This document shows, in pieces, positions 10,512 through 22,043 of a stretch of DNA of 64,000 nt. Position numbers and translations under genes: made by a program. The DNA is taken from the NCBI GenBank assembly GCA_047967505.1, contig CM106540.1, one strand, 5' to 3'. Under the pieces are notes generated by a model. The model was not told the DNA's origin. It searched no databases and was given only the letters and a program-made list of their open reading frames with translations. The stretch is from Dipteris shenzhenensis. Its lineage: Eukaryota > Polypodiophyta > Polypodiopsida > Gleicheniales. Positions within the stretch are counted from its first letter, which is position 1. Each line of letters starts with the position of its first letter.

Positions 10512-10736
10512 GCAGAACATTATATATAAATATAATATATATATATATATATAAACATTTAGATTTATTTATATATATTCAAACAAATATATTTGTATGA
10601 ATACATTTAAAGATATATATATATATATAAATTTAAACAAATATCTTGTGTAAATCCAAACATACATGTGTGTGTGTGTGTGTGTGTCCCCTCCTCTCTC
10701 TCTATGGAGAGAGAGGAAGGGACAGAGAAAGAGAGT

Positions 10737-10830
<94 letters not shown>

Positions 10831-10846
10831 CAGGGGAGAGGAAAGT

Positions 10847-10890
<44 letters not shown>
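10423..10890. repeat. Second microsatellite cluster (CT, GATA, AG, GT)
   Basis: (CT)n then (TATA)/(GATA)n at about 10423-10465, (AG)n to about 10510, and AT-rich sequence to about 10640. (GT)n spans about 10668-10687, and a long (AG)n about 10740-10890 is broken by GACTCAGGGGAGAGG. The stretch 10511-10675 duplicates 9507-9680. Confidence 0.95.
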
Positions 10891-10898
<8 letters not shown>

Positions 10899-11628
10899 TG
10901 ACTCATAAATATGTAAGTATAGCATGCATCTTGCTTCTATAGTGAAAGTTCCTGGGCTCTTGCCGCTGAAGACTTCCCCATTTTTTCCGCAAGGAAGATG
11001 CTTCGGTAGTTACTTGTCTCCTGCACACATTTCATTGTTCTTAACGTAAGTTGAAGCTCTTCCCATATAACTTCTTGATAGTAGCTTGTCAAAATCTGGG
11101 ACTGTCGAGTGTCCACCTTCATCGCTTCCTTTAAATCCCTCAAGCTACTTCTAACAGGCTATAGATGGATGGGTAAACATTTATTAGAATTGTGTCGAGA
11201 GTCGAGTTGCATGATCTTATTGTTCTCCTTTCAAACATTTGTTGGAGAGTGTCACGACTCACGAGTTTGCTTACGAAAGATCACGTCATTTCAAGAAAGA
11301 ATTAATATATTATGCAGGATCACGTCATTAATATTGCACTACTCTCAAAATGCCTACTTGTTTGTATTATCGTATGATTTTTAACAACCAAAGTTGGAAC
11401 CAAACATCCCTCTTAACAACACCCATCTTGAAACTTTTGAAGCAAACACCCCTCTTGAAAACACCCCTTGTTGTTCAAACTCTTGAAAAGTACTTTTGTT
11501 TATTTATTTATTTATGAGAATACACATTATGAAGATTTAATTTTCTCAATGTGACCATCAATTTAATTAAAAGGATACTGTGAATTCATGTCTTAGTTAT
11601 TTTTCCCTTCTTTTCGAAAAGAACACGT
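10891..11628. other. Intergenic, no gene recognised
   Basis: There is a 68-codon minus frame at 10937-11143 and a 91-codon plus frame at 11109-11384. Neither has a recognisable domain. The rest is AT-rich with no repeat boundary before the copia LTR at 11629. Confidence 0.55.
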
Positions 11629-11987
11629 TGTTGAGATATTGAGCTCCACTCGTGATATGCCAGGGTGACCGTTGTGCATTTATGTCACTGACTTGTTAGC
11701 TGTAGATGTGGTTGGTACACCGCCCATGAATAATAGCTGGATGACAACTATTTTTATGTACTCTAGTTATGGCTCAATTAGTATGCCACCTAGGTTAGCT
11801 GAGTTTGGTTTGAGACCCACATATAGGGTTCATCTATTCCTTTTGTACTAAGAGAGAGAGTTCTTTTGGCTTTCACAACTAAGAAGAGAAAAACTGTTTT
11901 CAGCCTCCACCTTTGTGTGTATTCCCCCATTGTGTATGTGAGAAAGCTACAAGTAAGACTCCTTACTTCTCTCCCACTCTCTTCACA
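11629..11987 (+). repeat. 5' LTR of copia copy E1
   Basis: It begins TGTTGAGATATTGAGCTCC and ends CTCTTCACA; length is 359 bases. The same LTR recurs at 35507-35858, 40587-40939, 42545-42895, 48831-49184 and 61273-61598. It contains a TATA-like CACATATAGGG near 11818 and is followed directly by the primer site. No matching 3' LTR follows, because the element is truncated near 16056. Confidence 0.92.
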
Positions 11988-11999
11988 TGGTATCAGAGC
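11988..11999 (+). promoter_or_regulatory. Primer-binding site of E1
   Basis: TGGTATCAGAGC lies directly after the LTR. It is the standard complement of the initiator-Met tRNA 3' end used by plant copia elements. Confidence 0.9.
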
Positions 12000-13403
12000 T
12001 CGGTTCGTGGTAAGGAGCTTAAGAATACAAGCCAAGTTCGCGATGTCATAGTAAGAGGATCAGTGTTGCTTTCCTTTTCCAAGTTTGGGAGCAAATCTCT
12101 GTAGGTAGCATAGCTGAAAAGTGCAAGAGTGCACTGTCTCAGATTGGGACGCCCTTCGCGATGCGAGGAGAAGATAGTATATGCTACGAGAAAGGGCAAA
12201 GTCCTTGGTGACATTATTTTTTAATTCAAGGCCGTGTCTGGATCCATTTTGGTGACGGAAGTTTTCCGTAAGCACTCAGAAAGGTGCCCTGTTTTTGCTA
12301 CGCGACTACTGTTTCATAGGTCGGTGAAAAGTTATCGCAGAAATTGCATCATATGCCTGTGTGCAGAGATATTGGGAGTGATAAAATCATTCTTATTGCG
12401 TGTTGATGCATAATCGTCACTAGGAAGTGACTGTGTGGTCAAATACCATTTTCATCAGCTTTGCAGAATTGCCCTTGTGAGGCAAAAGTTGTGTTTTTTG
12501 CAGTGACAGAATATTTTTGCAGTGGTCTGTAATGGCGTCTGATGCTCTTTCACAGATAGTCATTGAAAAGCTTGACAAGAACAATTTCCCAGCATGGAAG
12601 TTTAGAATGACAAATTTCCTTAAGAGAAAAGGCTATTGGGAGTTCATTACTGGAGCTAAACAAGAACCAGTTATTCCTAATGTTTCTAATCAATAGGAGT
12701 TGTAGGTATTTAAAGGCTGGCATGAGAGAGCTAGGAAAGTTATGTACTGGCTATCTATTAGTATTTCAGATTCTATGATTATGCATATTCAGGATGCAAG
12801 CATGCCGAAGGAGGCATGGGATACTTTAACAAAAATGTATAGCACAAATACGCAAGCTAGGAAAATGCAGCTCAAGTAGGAGTTACATAATGTGCAGAGA
12901 GAAAATACGAGCATCAATGACTATCACATGAAGGTGAAGAAGATTGTAGATGCACTTGCTTCCATTGGGTCACCAGTGAAAGATGATGATTTAGTTTTTG
13001 TGAGCTTGAATGGTTTAGAAAAGAATTATGCATAGTTTCGGACATCCATTGCCGTCCGTGAGAATTTTCTTGATTTTGGGGAGTTGATTGCTCTTTTAAT
13101 TTCTGAAGAGCAGAGAAATGGTGGTGCATCTTCTTCAGGAGGAACTTCAAAAGAAGCTGTCTTCTACTCAAATGCTAGAAGAGGTAGAGCAGGCCGATTT
13201 GGAGGCCGTGACAAAAATCAAAATATGCAGCAAATTCAAGAAAATCAGTCCTATGGAGGAGGACGTGGTAACTTTAGAGGCAGGGGGAGCCAAAATGCAA
13301 ACAGCAATGTTAAATGCTTCTACTGTGGTAAAATGGATCATATGGCTAAAGGCTGCTACAAAAAGCGAATGACATCATGAATGAAAAATTGCAGCAAGGC
13401 AAT

Positions 13404-13870
13404 TATGCATCCTCTAGTAGACAGGGTGATGACAGAAATGAGCATTTGGTCATGGTGCATCACATGACCAATTCTGTGACAACTGCAAGAAAAAGCAATG
13501 ATATGTGGTATGTTGATGTGGTATGTTGACTCAGGTGCGTCAAACCACATGACAGGTCATGTAGAATGGATGCAGGATGCAAGAAAAATGAAAAGACCAG
13601 GATTTATGGAGACTGGTGATGATACTGCACATCCTATTATGCATCCTCTAGTAGACAGGGTGATGACAGAAATGAGCATTTGGTCATGGTGCATCACATG
13701 ACCAATTCTGTGACAAGTGCAGGAGAAAGCAATGATATGTGGTATGTTGACTCAGGTGCGTCAAACCACATGACAGGTCATGTAGAATGGATGCAGGATG
13801 CAAGAAAAATGAAAAGACCAGGATTTATGGAGACTGGTGATGATACTGCACATCCTATTGTGCAGATCGG
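13404..13870. repeat. 234-bp tandem duplication covering the protease of E1
   Basis: The word TATGCATCCTCTAGTAGACA occurs at 13404 and again at 13638. Both copies continue through the protease motif VDSGASNHMTGHVEWMQD to GATACTGCACATCCTATT. The first copy also has a short local duplication (TATGTTGATGTGGTATGTTG). Confidence 0.85.
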
Positions 13871-15161
13871 TAAAATTCCTTTGTCTATGCAGGATGGGAA
13901 AAAGAAATACATGTCTGATGTATTTTATGTCTCGAATATCACCAAGAACCTGGTTTCTGTTGGTCAAATGGTTGAGCAGGGCTTGTAGGTCAGATTTAAT
14001 CCTCATGGATGCTTTGCTGAGGATATGAAAAATAAAGGTCACTTGACAGCAAAAGGGAAGAAGAAGGGCATGATGTTTACGTTGGATGCAGACATGCCTG
14101 AATTGAGTGCAGCAATATTTGAACATGGGACTGGTGTAGTTGTAGATATGGATATTTGGCATAAACGCATTGGTCATGTTAACATACAGCGACTTAAATT
14201 AATGCAGGCCCAAAATATTATTGCAGGATTGCCTAAGTTCAAGGTTGCAGAAATGCATAAGGTATATGAAGCTTGTCAATTTGGAAAACAGGCAAGGAAA
14301 CCATTTCCTAGACATGTTCAAGAGAGTAAGAGGCCATTGGAACTAATCCACTCTGATGTGTGGACTACTAAAGCTGCATCTATTAGAGGCTGTCATTATT
14401 TTGTCACCTTTATTGATGACTACATCAGAAAAGTTTGGGTGTATTTTTTGAAAAAGAAAAGTGAAGTGTTTAGGCATTTCAAAGCTTTTAAAGCTATGGT
14501 TGAAAAAGAAATAGGCCTATAAATAAAATGCCTAAGGTCAGATGGAGGGGTAGAGTATCTCTCAAATGAGCTTGCAAGGTTCTTACAGGAGCATGGCATA
14601 AAGCAGCAATATTCATGCAGTCATACTCCACAGCAAAATGGACTTGCAGAAAGGAAAAATAAGCATATTGGAGAGGTAGCTCATGCCATGCTCAAGGAAA
14701 AAGACCTGTCAGATTATTATTGGGCTAAAGCAATTGCTACAACAGTCTACATAATGAATAGGACTCCCACTACAGCAATACATGGCATGACGCCAGAGGA
14801 GAGGTATACTGGTAGGAAACTAGATATTTCTCATTTAAAAGTTTTTGGTTACATTGCCTATGTTCATGTGCCAGATGAGTTGAGATCCAAGTTGGATCCA
14901 AAAGCTGAGAAGTACATCTTTATTGGTTATTCTCTGCAGCAGAAAGAGTATAGATGCTATAATCCTTCTACTCGTAAGTTTACAGTAAGCAAAGATGTTG
15001 TTTTTGATGAGATGAGCAGCTGGTATAAATCAGTAAATGTGATTGATGATGTAGATGCACAAAATGGTAATGCTGCATAGAATTCACAGTAGCAATCATA
15101 AAATATTAGTGGACCTGTAGTGTCCTCTAGCAGTGGCTTACATACTTCGCCATGGACAGGC

Positions 15162-15406
15162 CTCGAGGGGGTCACTCATCATATGTAACCCTATCACGTG
15201 AGTTCAATAGAAGGATATTTTTTATTTCTAAAATTTACAGAAAAAATATACATAAGGGACTATTTAAAATAGTTTTGGGAAAAATTTACAGATTTGTATA
15301 GAAAAGGGGTACATTTTATTAATGAAAAATTTACAGATAAGGGATTTTAGAAATAGGCCTTGAACGCACGTGGTATAGAGGGTTTATACATAGTGACCCC
15401 CCCAAG
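15162..15406 (+). mobile_element. Short non-autonomous DNA transposon, copy 1 (hAT-like)
   Basis: The terminal inverted repeats are CTCGAGGGGGTCACT on the left and the complement of CTTGGGGGGGTCACT on the right. Imperfect pairing extends inward through the CACGTG-containing words TATCACGTGAGTTCAA and TACCACGTGCGTTCAA. It is 245 bases, AT-rich inside and non-coding. The flanks are GGACAGGC at 15154 and GGACAGGT at 15407, an 8-bp target duplication with one mismatch. The uninterrupted site (GGACAGGT followed by AGATTGAGATCAGG) is visible in copia copy E4 on the minus strand near 37740, which proves insertion. The 8-bp duplication suggests the hAT superfamily; the assignment rests on that alone. 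Confidence 0.9.
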
Positions 15407-16063
15407 GGACAGGTAGATTGAGATCAGGAGAATCTTCTCAAAGAAATGCAGATAGTGATATGCAAGTATCACGAAAGGGAAAAGAGAAAGTAGATCAGCC
15501 CATGATTGATGTGAATGTAGGTCACTCTTATGTGGATGGTGAATCCAGTGGCTCAGAACAGAGCCTTGATGATGAGTTGGGTATTCCTTCTATTGTTACA
15601 CCTGGAGTAAGGAAGACAAAGGATGTTTTGAGAGCACCTGGTAGTGAGCCTATTTTGCGCAGGTCTACCAAAGTTAAGTATCTTTTGGATAGGCTGAAAT
15701 ATGATGGATTTATAGCCATTAACTATGTCTATATGGTCAAAGTGATACAAGAACTAGAACCCACTTCTTTTGAGCAAGCCATGGGAAAAGAAAAATGGGA
15801 GAAAGCCATGGATGAAGAAATGGATGCCTTGGAAGCAAATGCTACATGAGAATTGGTGCCTTTACCTAAAGACACGAATGCAATTGGTTGCAAGTGGGTC
15901 TATAAGGTGAAGCACAATGCAGATGGTTCTGTGAGCAGATACAAGGCAAGATTAGTTGTCAAGCGGTGTGCACAGACATATAGCATTGATTATGAAGAAA
16001 CATTCAGTCCGGTTGCAAGGATGGCAACCGTAAGAGCAGTCATTGCTATGGCTACAAGAATAG

Positions 16064-16499
16064 GTTGGATTGAAGGATGGAGGATGTTTCAATCTTGAAT
16101 ACAAAAGCGTGCAAATAAGGTGATGAGAAAAGTGATAAGACACACCTCCAAAACAATCTAATCAAGCTCCAAAACAATGTGATCAAGTGGCTTTGCAAAG
16201 GGTCAACAAGATAGTGAAATAACACATTCATGTTCACTTGGGCTAGAGCCTTTATCAAGTGAGTGAAGAATTGTCAAAAGTACTATGAGGAATGGATCAT
16301 GGAGAGTTGAGGATTGTTGACCAAGAACCCTTACAAAACTAATTTAGGGAGGCAAAAGGGGGAATATGCGCATATTTGCAACGTAGGAAGTGACATAGGC
16401 AAACGTAAGGTCATGTACTAGATCATGATTAATTAACTCTAAGAAAACCAGATTAGAGTTTAGAACCATATCTGAGTGGACTATTCAATAAGGCTTTTC
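16064..16499. other. Upstream region of the GST gene
   Basis: AT-rich sequence between the truncated copia copy and the GST TATA box. No gene or repeat is recognised. It would contain any proximal regulatory elements of the GST gene; I cannot assign specific ones. Confidence 0.5.
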
Positions 16500-16510
16500 T
16501 CTATATATAC
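16500..16510 (+). promoter_or_regulatory. TATA box of the GST gene
   Basis: TCTATATATAC lies about 95 bases before the GST start codon, a normal spacing for a TATA box plus a short 5' leader of 60-70 bases. An in-frame ATG at 16476 lies upstream of this box and is therefore unlikely to be in the transcript. Confidence 0.65.
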
Positions 16511-16601
16511 GCTTGGTCGTGTTTCGTTCTTTGCAAATCTCGTCGTCTTTCATCTTGCTCATCGTCTGATCTCTGCTCTGTTTCTGCTCATCTTCACAGC
16601 A

Positions 16602-17922
16602 ATGGCTCTCAAGATCTATGGCGTCGCCATGTCCACCTGCACTAGCCGTGTCCTTGCCTGCTGCATCGAGAAACAGGCCGCTTTCGAAATCGTGAATGTG
16701 GACCTCTCCAGCGGCGCCCACAAGAAACCCGAGTTTCTTGCCCTTCAGGCACCTCTTGCCCTTCCCTCCCCATTATTCCTCCCCTTAGAGATCCAAGAAT
16801 GCTGCAATTTGTTGTTGCCTTCATTGTTTCTCGTTTCTCCTGCTGGTGTTTGCATTAAATAGTTTCTGAGCTTATACGCTTTCGGATCACCGATTCGGTT
16901 ACGTTTCCGCACGCCGTGATCTGTATTTGTTAGACACGATCTCTGTTTGGGTAATTATATCTTGCCGCATCAGTTTTTGTCGGAGTTGTGCTTTTGACTG
17001 ACTGTCATAAATGGACTGCATCTGCAGCCTTTCGGAGTCATCCCTGTTTTGAAAGATGGCGACCTCAAGATTTATGGTGAGTAGTAATCTGTCTCTTCTG
17101 CTCGACGACACATCAATTTGACCCTCTGTTGCTCCGATTATGTGCTGTATAGCCTGATCGTTGTGTGTCTCGAGTTGTTGTCTTTAATATCTTAGCCACA
17201 CTAGAGCTCCCATTTTTCTTAAGCACTCTCTGTATTTCATCATAAGCAATGCGCAATGGAACATTCCAGCAAGTCGGAGAGGTTTTATTGAGTTTATTTT
17301 ACGGCATGAACTTGGCAAGAAAACATGCACGTTTTTGTGCAATACGCAAGAACGCCTTATTTTTGTTAGAGCCCGTCCCCTGAGGTGAATGAAAGCGGGA
17401 TTTATGGTGCGATATTAATTAGCACTTTCTGAGGAAACTGAAATAGTTATCTGAATCGGAACAGAATCGCGAGCGATCGCGCGATATGTTGTGACAAAGT
17501 ACGAGGGTCAAGGCACACCCCTGTACGGGAAGACGCTGCAAGAGAAGGCGATGGTGGAGCAGTGGTTGGAAGTGGAATCGCAGAACTTCAACCCACCGAT
17601 TTCGACACTGATTAAGGAGCTGGTGTTCGCCAAGTTCAGAGGGCAAGCGACGGACGAGGAGGTAGTGAAGGTCAACTACGAGAAGCTGGAGAAGGTATTG
17701 GACATATACGAGGCGCATCTGGCAAGCAACGAGTATTTGGCAGGGGATTTCTTCAGTCTGGCGGATCTATCGCATCTCCCATACACGCATTATCTGGTGA
17801 ATGTGGCTAAGAGAGGGGAGGCCATCACCTCACGCAAGCATGTGAATGCTTGGTGGGAGAAGATCTCTTCTCGCCCTTCCTGGAAGAAGGTCCTCGAGCT
17901 GGCCGCCCCCAAGAAGGACTGA
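16602..17922 (+). CDS. GSTF: Phi-class glutathione S-transferase, three exons
   Basis: Exons are 16602-16748, 17028-17076 and 17465-17922, giving 217 residues. Glutathione S-transferases couple glutathione to electrophilic compounds in the cytosol and can act as peroxidases or ligand carriers. The N-terminal thioredoxin-like domain starts MALKIYGVAMSTCTSRVL; Ser11 aligns with the catalytic serine of phi-class enzymes. The cis-proline motif is FGVIPVL (Pro55), and ESRAI (Glu66-Ser67) binds the glutathione glutamyl group. The all-helical C-terminal domain includes LAGDFFSLADLSHLPY and ends SRPSWKKVLELAAPKKD. The two-intron layout (after Gln49, and inside the Glu66 codon) is that of plant phi GSTs. 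Intron 2 is GT-AG. Intron 1 appears to be GC-AG (CAG/GCACCT), which is unusual. The usual Pro before the active-site Ser is replaced (GVAMS). The frame is intact. The start at 16602 has a good context (GCAATGG). Confidence 0.93.
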
Positions 17923-18190
17923 CTCGAATAAGTTTTTGCAATTGCCTCTCATTTCTTGTTCCCATATTTCCTCAAAGTCCACACTATCAATCTGAGTTTC
18001 TCCTTAAGATCTAAATCTTGCACCATCTTTCTGCTTCAAAACCTCCTTTCAGATTCTGTTCTTGCCTTGAGTCTGCTTTTGGAGTTGATCTCCCCTTTAT
18101 CTGCTTATCTCCGCCAAGATGTAGCTTCTCCTTGTTTCACTTCCATTGTCACCATCGCCTATAAGGAGTATCAACTTTGTTTTTAATCAG
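17923..18190 (+). other. Likely 3' untranslated region of the GST gene
   Basis: Follows the TGA at 17920-17922. CT-rich and T-rich with an AATAA word at 17926, but no unambiguous poly(A) signal. The end of the transcript cannot be placed from sequence alone. Confidence 0.35.
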
Positions 18191-20225
18191 TGCGTTTTCA
18201 ATTAAAGTTTTATGGCCGTCTGTACGTTCTATCTGAATTCTCTTCAAACGAAGAACGGACGTGCACGTCCAATGCATCAATTTCTTTGAACTTATAAAAT
18301 CTTCAAAACTGTGCAACAATGGGGTCTGCGGATCGTGATTGGCTTTCTTTGTTGCTACCAATCGCTTGACAAGGTAAAAGTTAAGGTTATGGCGTTGTCA
18401 ACATGCCCATCTTTCAATAATAATAATAAAAATCTTGCAAGCCCACTGAGATGAAGCGTGTGCACTCTGCACAATGCTGAGGGGAAATAGACAATGAGCA
18501 TCCGAGATATTCCTTCTATAAGTGTAATTTTGAGGCCTTACTTCACACTAGTGTTTACTCTTTTCAATAAAGCTACTAGCCTCCTCTCTAAAGGAAGCAG
18601 CATTCCTTTTTGTTATTAAACAAAAGAACTATATTCAACATGGATACTAGTCTTAAAAGCACAATTCATTGCGATAGTCAATTTGAAGAATAACAAACGG
18701 GGAGTTTGAGTTCAACCACTAGCTAGACCCTAGAGGTACCACCAAAAAGGGAAAAAACTAAGCTTAAGTTTGCCTAGCTGTGTACTTCACTTTTGTCATG
18801 TATGTATTATGAGAAAGAAACCTTTTTATTAAAGGACTTTATGTTAGGAAAGGCGGCGGATGGAATTTTTTGTCTCATATTACTTTATGATAATGTTGGT
18901 TAAAAATTAGTTAATTATTTTGCTTTTGTCTCAATTCTTGGCCTTGGCTTTATCCATCTTGTTTTACTCTCTAAAACTTGATGCTTCGTTGAAGTCAAGG
19001 GTTGTGTAAGAGCTTAGTTAGCTAGTTGCCAAACTATGTGCAACTAAAGGAATAAAAAAGATTACTTATAGGAGAAGAGAATATCCAAAAGCAAAGCACT
19101 TAATTTCAATGGTTACCAAAGTAGCAATTAGACTAATTCTATAATAACATAAAGAAACCTTCAAAATGCCATACATTTTATTAATGGTTGTTTCAAATTA
19201 ATCAATTTTCTTCAATCTTGGATGTAGTCTTTGTTTTTTTCTCAAAGTAAACGTTAAATACTCAATTTTCTTCAAGGAAAAAAACTAACCAATTGAAGGA
19301 AATGTTGAGCATACTCATGGCATCTTTTGGCCACTACAATATGTAAAACAATAAAGTATAAATTTTGTAACCATTGCATTGTCTCCCTATTTTAAAAAGT
19401 ATGGCACTTTAATGTTAAGATTTGCAAATTCTTAAGTCCATGGGGGGACATTTATATGGGTATCTAACCCAAATCTGAATTGATTTTAGTACAAAGTCCA
19501 AGGAATTAATAGCTATTAGCCAAGTGTTTCCATTAATCCATTATTATTGAAGCCCCTTAGGAAGTGGCTTTTGTGAGCCACTCACTATTTGCCATAAGAG
19601 GTCTATGTATAAATGTCTTGGTGAATATCAAGAAAGGGCTTAAGGGGAAGAATGCTTCGGAGAGCCTTTCAGTTCTTATTAATGCCATATGGTTAAACTA
19701 CAACAGATGATGCTTGAAAGAATATATATTTTTTGCACCCTTTAAGACGACCATAATTGCTAGGTGCATATATCTAGATCCTTTCAAAGCAATAGATGAT
19801 ACTTAAACAGGATATCTTATTTATGATATTTTATTTTCAACTTTAATAGATGATACTTAAATAGGATATCTTATTTGTGATATTTTATTTTCACTTTTAA
19901 TTGCTTGGGTCCCTACTTCATTCCTTCCTTAGCTTATGCCTTGTACCCCTTGCTAGATCATGATGATATTACACACAAAGCTTAGAATTAAGACATCTTG
20001 TCTATTCGTTGAATTTTCCCTTCTTTAATGGCTTGGGTCCCTATTTTCCTATAGTTGTTTTATGTTTTGAGGGCCCAATGTACATAATTTTCTAATGATA
20101 GTAACACGATAGATAAGATTAATTGTATATTAGCCTTTACAATTGCTTGTGCTAGTCAATGAAGGAGACCTAGTGACAGTGACTTAAAAAATCAAGGACT
20201 ACCCTAAGAGGGCCACTAGCTAGCG
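18191..20225. other. AT-rich intergenic sequence
   Basis: No coding frame longer than about 70 codons, no LTR or primer-site motif. A small (AAT)n run is near 18415. A 54-bp tandem duplication lies at 19792-19899 (TAGATGATACTTAAA...GATATCTTATTT). Confidence 0.6.
19792..19899. repeat. 54-bp tandem duplication
   Basis: Two units start ATAGATGATACTTAAA and run through GGATATCTTATTT and GATATTTTATTTTCA, differing at a few bases. Confidence 0.8.
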
Positions 20226-21350
20226 TTTCTCTTCACTTATAGTAATTCATAGTTTGTACCATATTTATATGAAGGCTTTTTCTTTTACCATCTCACATAA
20301 ATATGTCTATTTCAATGGCCTCAATGGACTATAAAGAATCAACAAACATGCATGCACGCAAACACCCGATACAAATGCACATGTGCACGCACACACTCAG
20401 ATACTTTAATTATAATGTATTTTTCATGAAAATTGAAACTCTTTGAATAGCAAATTAATATGGTGTATATGTTGTAGTATCAAAAACATACATATGCATG
20501 ACTGCATAGATGTCAAATCATTGGCTTGGTAAAAAGACAACTTATTCTAACAAGCTAGAATAAATGGAAATTGTTATTTCTTGCACATGTTCCTATGAAT
20601 TATAAACTATGGCTCTAAGTAATAATTCAACAATAGTTGACAAGGATATGAGAAATTACATTCCTCCACATGCATATTGGGATTATCCATATGAAATAAT
20701 TATGGGTTTGAATTAATCTCAAAGCTAATGATGCATAACTTGGCAAGATGAAGTCATAATTCCATACTTGGATATGAACCTCGAGGCATTTCTCTTCACT
20801 TATAGTAATTCATAGTTTGTACCATATTTATATGAAGGTTTTTTCTTTTACCATCTCACATTAATATGTCTATTTCAATGGCCTCAATGGACTATAAAGA
20901 ATTAACGAACATGCATGCACACAAACACTCGGTACAAATGCACATGTGCACGCACACACTCAAATACTTTAATTATAATGTATTTTTCATGAAAATTGAA
21001 ACTCTTTGAATAGCAAATTAATATGGTGTATATGTTGTAGTATCAAAAACATACATATGCATGACTGCATAGATGTCAAATCATTGGCTTGGTAAAAAGA
21101 CAACTTATTCTAACAAGCTAGAATAAATGGAAATTGTTATTTATTGCACATGTTCCTATGAATTATAAACTATGGCTCTAAGTAATAAGTCAACAAATAG
21201 TTGACAAGGATATGAGAAATTACATTCCTCCACATGCATATTGGAATTAACCATATGAAATAATTATGGATTTGAATTAATCTCAAAGCTAATGATGCAT
21301 AACTTGGCAAGATGAAGTCACAATTCCATACTTGGATATGAACCTCGAGG
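20226..21350. repeat. 563-bp direct tandem duplication
   Basis: Unit 1 is 20226-20788 and unit 2 is 20789-21350. Both begin TTTCTCTTCACTTATAGTAA and end GGATATGAACCTCGAGG. They differ only at scattered bases (for example CATAAATATG and CATTAATATG, and a one-base length change near GTTGACAAGG). Both contain ATGCATGCACGCAAACAC-like sequence. Non-coding. Confidence 0.92.
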
Positions 21351-22043
21351 TCACGTTACTTTGTACAACATATAAGATAGTAGGTTTTTTAATGGAATGA
21401 GATTTTAATGAAAGGAGTAGGTTTGTTCATGTACAACGTATAAGATAGGACGTTTGTTAATGGAAGCAAATTTTAAATTTGAGAGACTTATAAGCCACTC
21501 TCAAAATAGGAGTTTAAAAAATACTTATTTAATATAACTATCGTATGTACATGTATGGGGGAGACATCTAAAAGCAAAATTACAACATATATATGTATGG
21601 AAGAGGGAAGGCAACTGTTTTAAAAAAAAAAAATGTTAAATATAGGGGTATTCTAAATGTGTGCTTGCTTTTGAATGTGTTACATGTTTTTTCTGGAGTG
21701 ACCACCTTGAGATATGAATATATAATACATTGAGATATAACATACTAGCATTAATAAATGATGATGTTTGCTATACAAGCATGAAATATTTACAAAAAAT
21801 TTATTGTAGAACACACTTGAGATGCTTGATAAGGAAAGTGATCTTGATTGCATAATCACTTGGGCCTGAAGTATACACTAACCACATGATTAGGATAGAC
21901 AATGGACACAGATAGCGTGCATGATGTGAGTATAGCTAATAATGAGGATGAGAAAGAATAGGAGTATTATCCCTCAAAGTACCTAGATATTAATAGAGAA
22001 TACAATGCTATATAACACATTGGCATGGGAAGACTGATGTCCA
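21351..22043. other. AT-rich intergenic sequence
   Basis: Contains two related words, GTACAACATATAAGATAG near 21363 and GTACAACGTATAAGATAG near 21431, but no gene. Confidence 0.55.

Larger units (their letters stand above)
12532..16056 (+). pseudogene. Copia gag-pol of E1, truncated in RT
   Basis: The frame starts at ATG 12532 (MASDALSQIVIEKLDKNNF), about 545 bases after the primer site, and carries many stops, the first two being TAG at 12694 and 12703. Order: UBN2-type gag; Gly/Arg-rich linker; zinc knuckle CFYCGKMDHMAKGC near 13318; protease WYVDSGASNHMTGH, present twice because of a tandem duplication. GAG-pre-integrase (WHKRIGHVN) lies near 14158. The integrase (HSDVWTTKAA, FVTFIDDY) spans 14350-15070. 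A Ser-rich linker interrupted by a transposon at 15162-15406 follows. The N-terminal RT ends in VRAVIAMAT near 16056. The rest of RT, RNase H and the 3' LTR are gone. It is non-functional and diverged from E4 by many substitutions. Confidence 0.92.

Noticed and set aside
16476-16601. In-frame upstream ATG extending the GST N-terminus by 42 residues
   Set aside because: It lies upstream of the TATA box at 16500 and would add a hydrophobic leader not found in phi GSTs; the ATG at 16602 aligns with the family.
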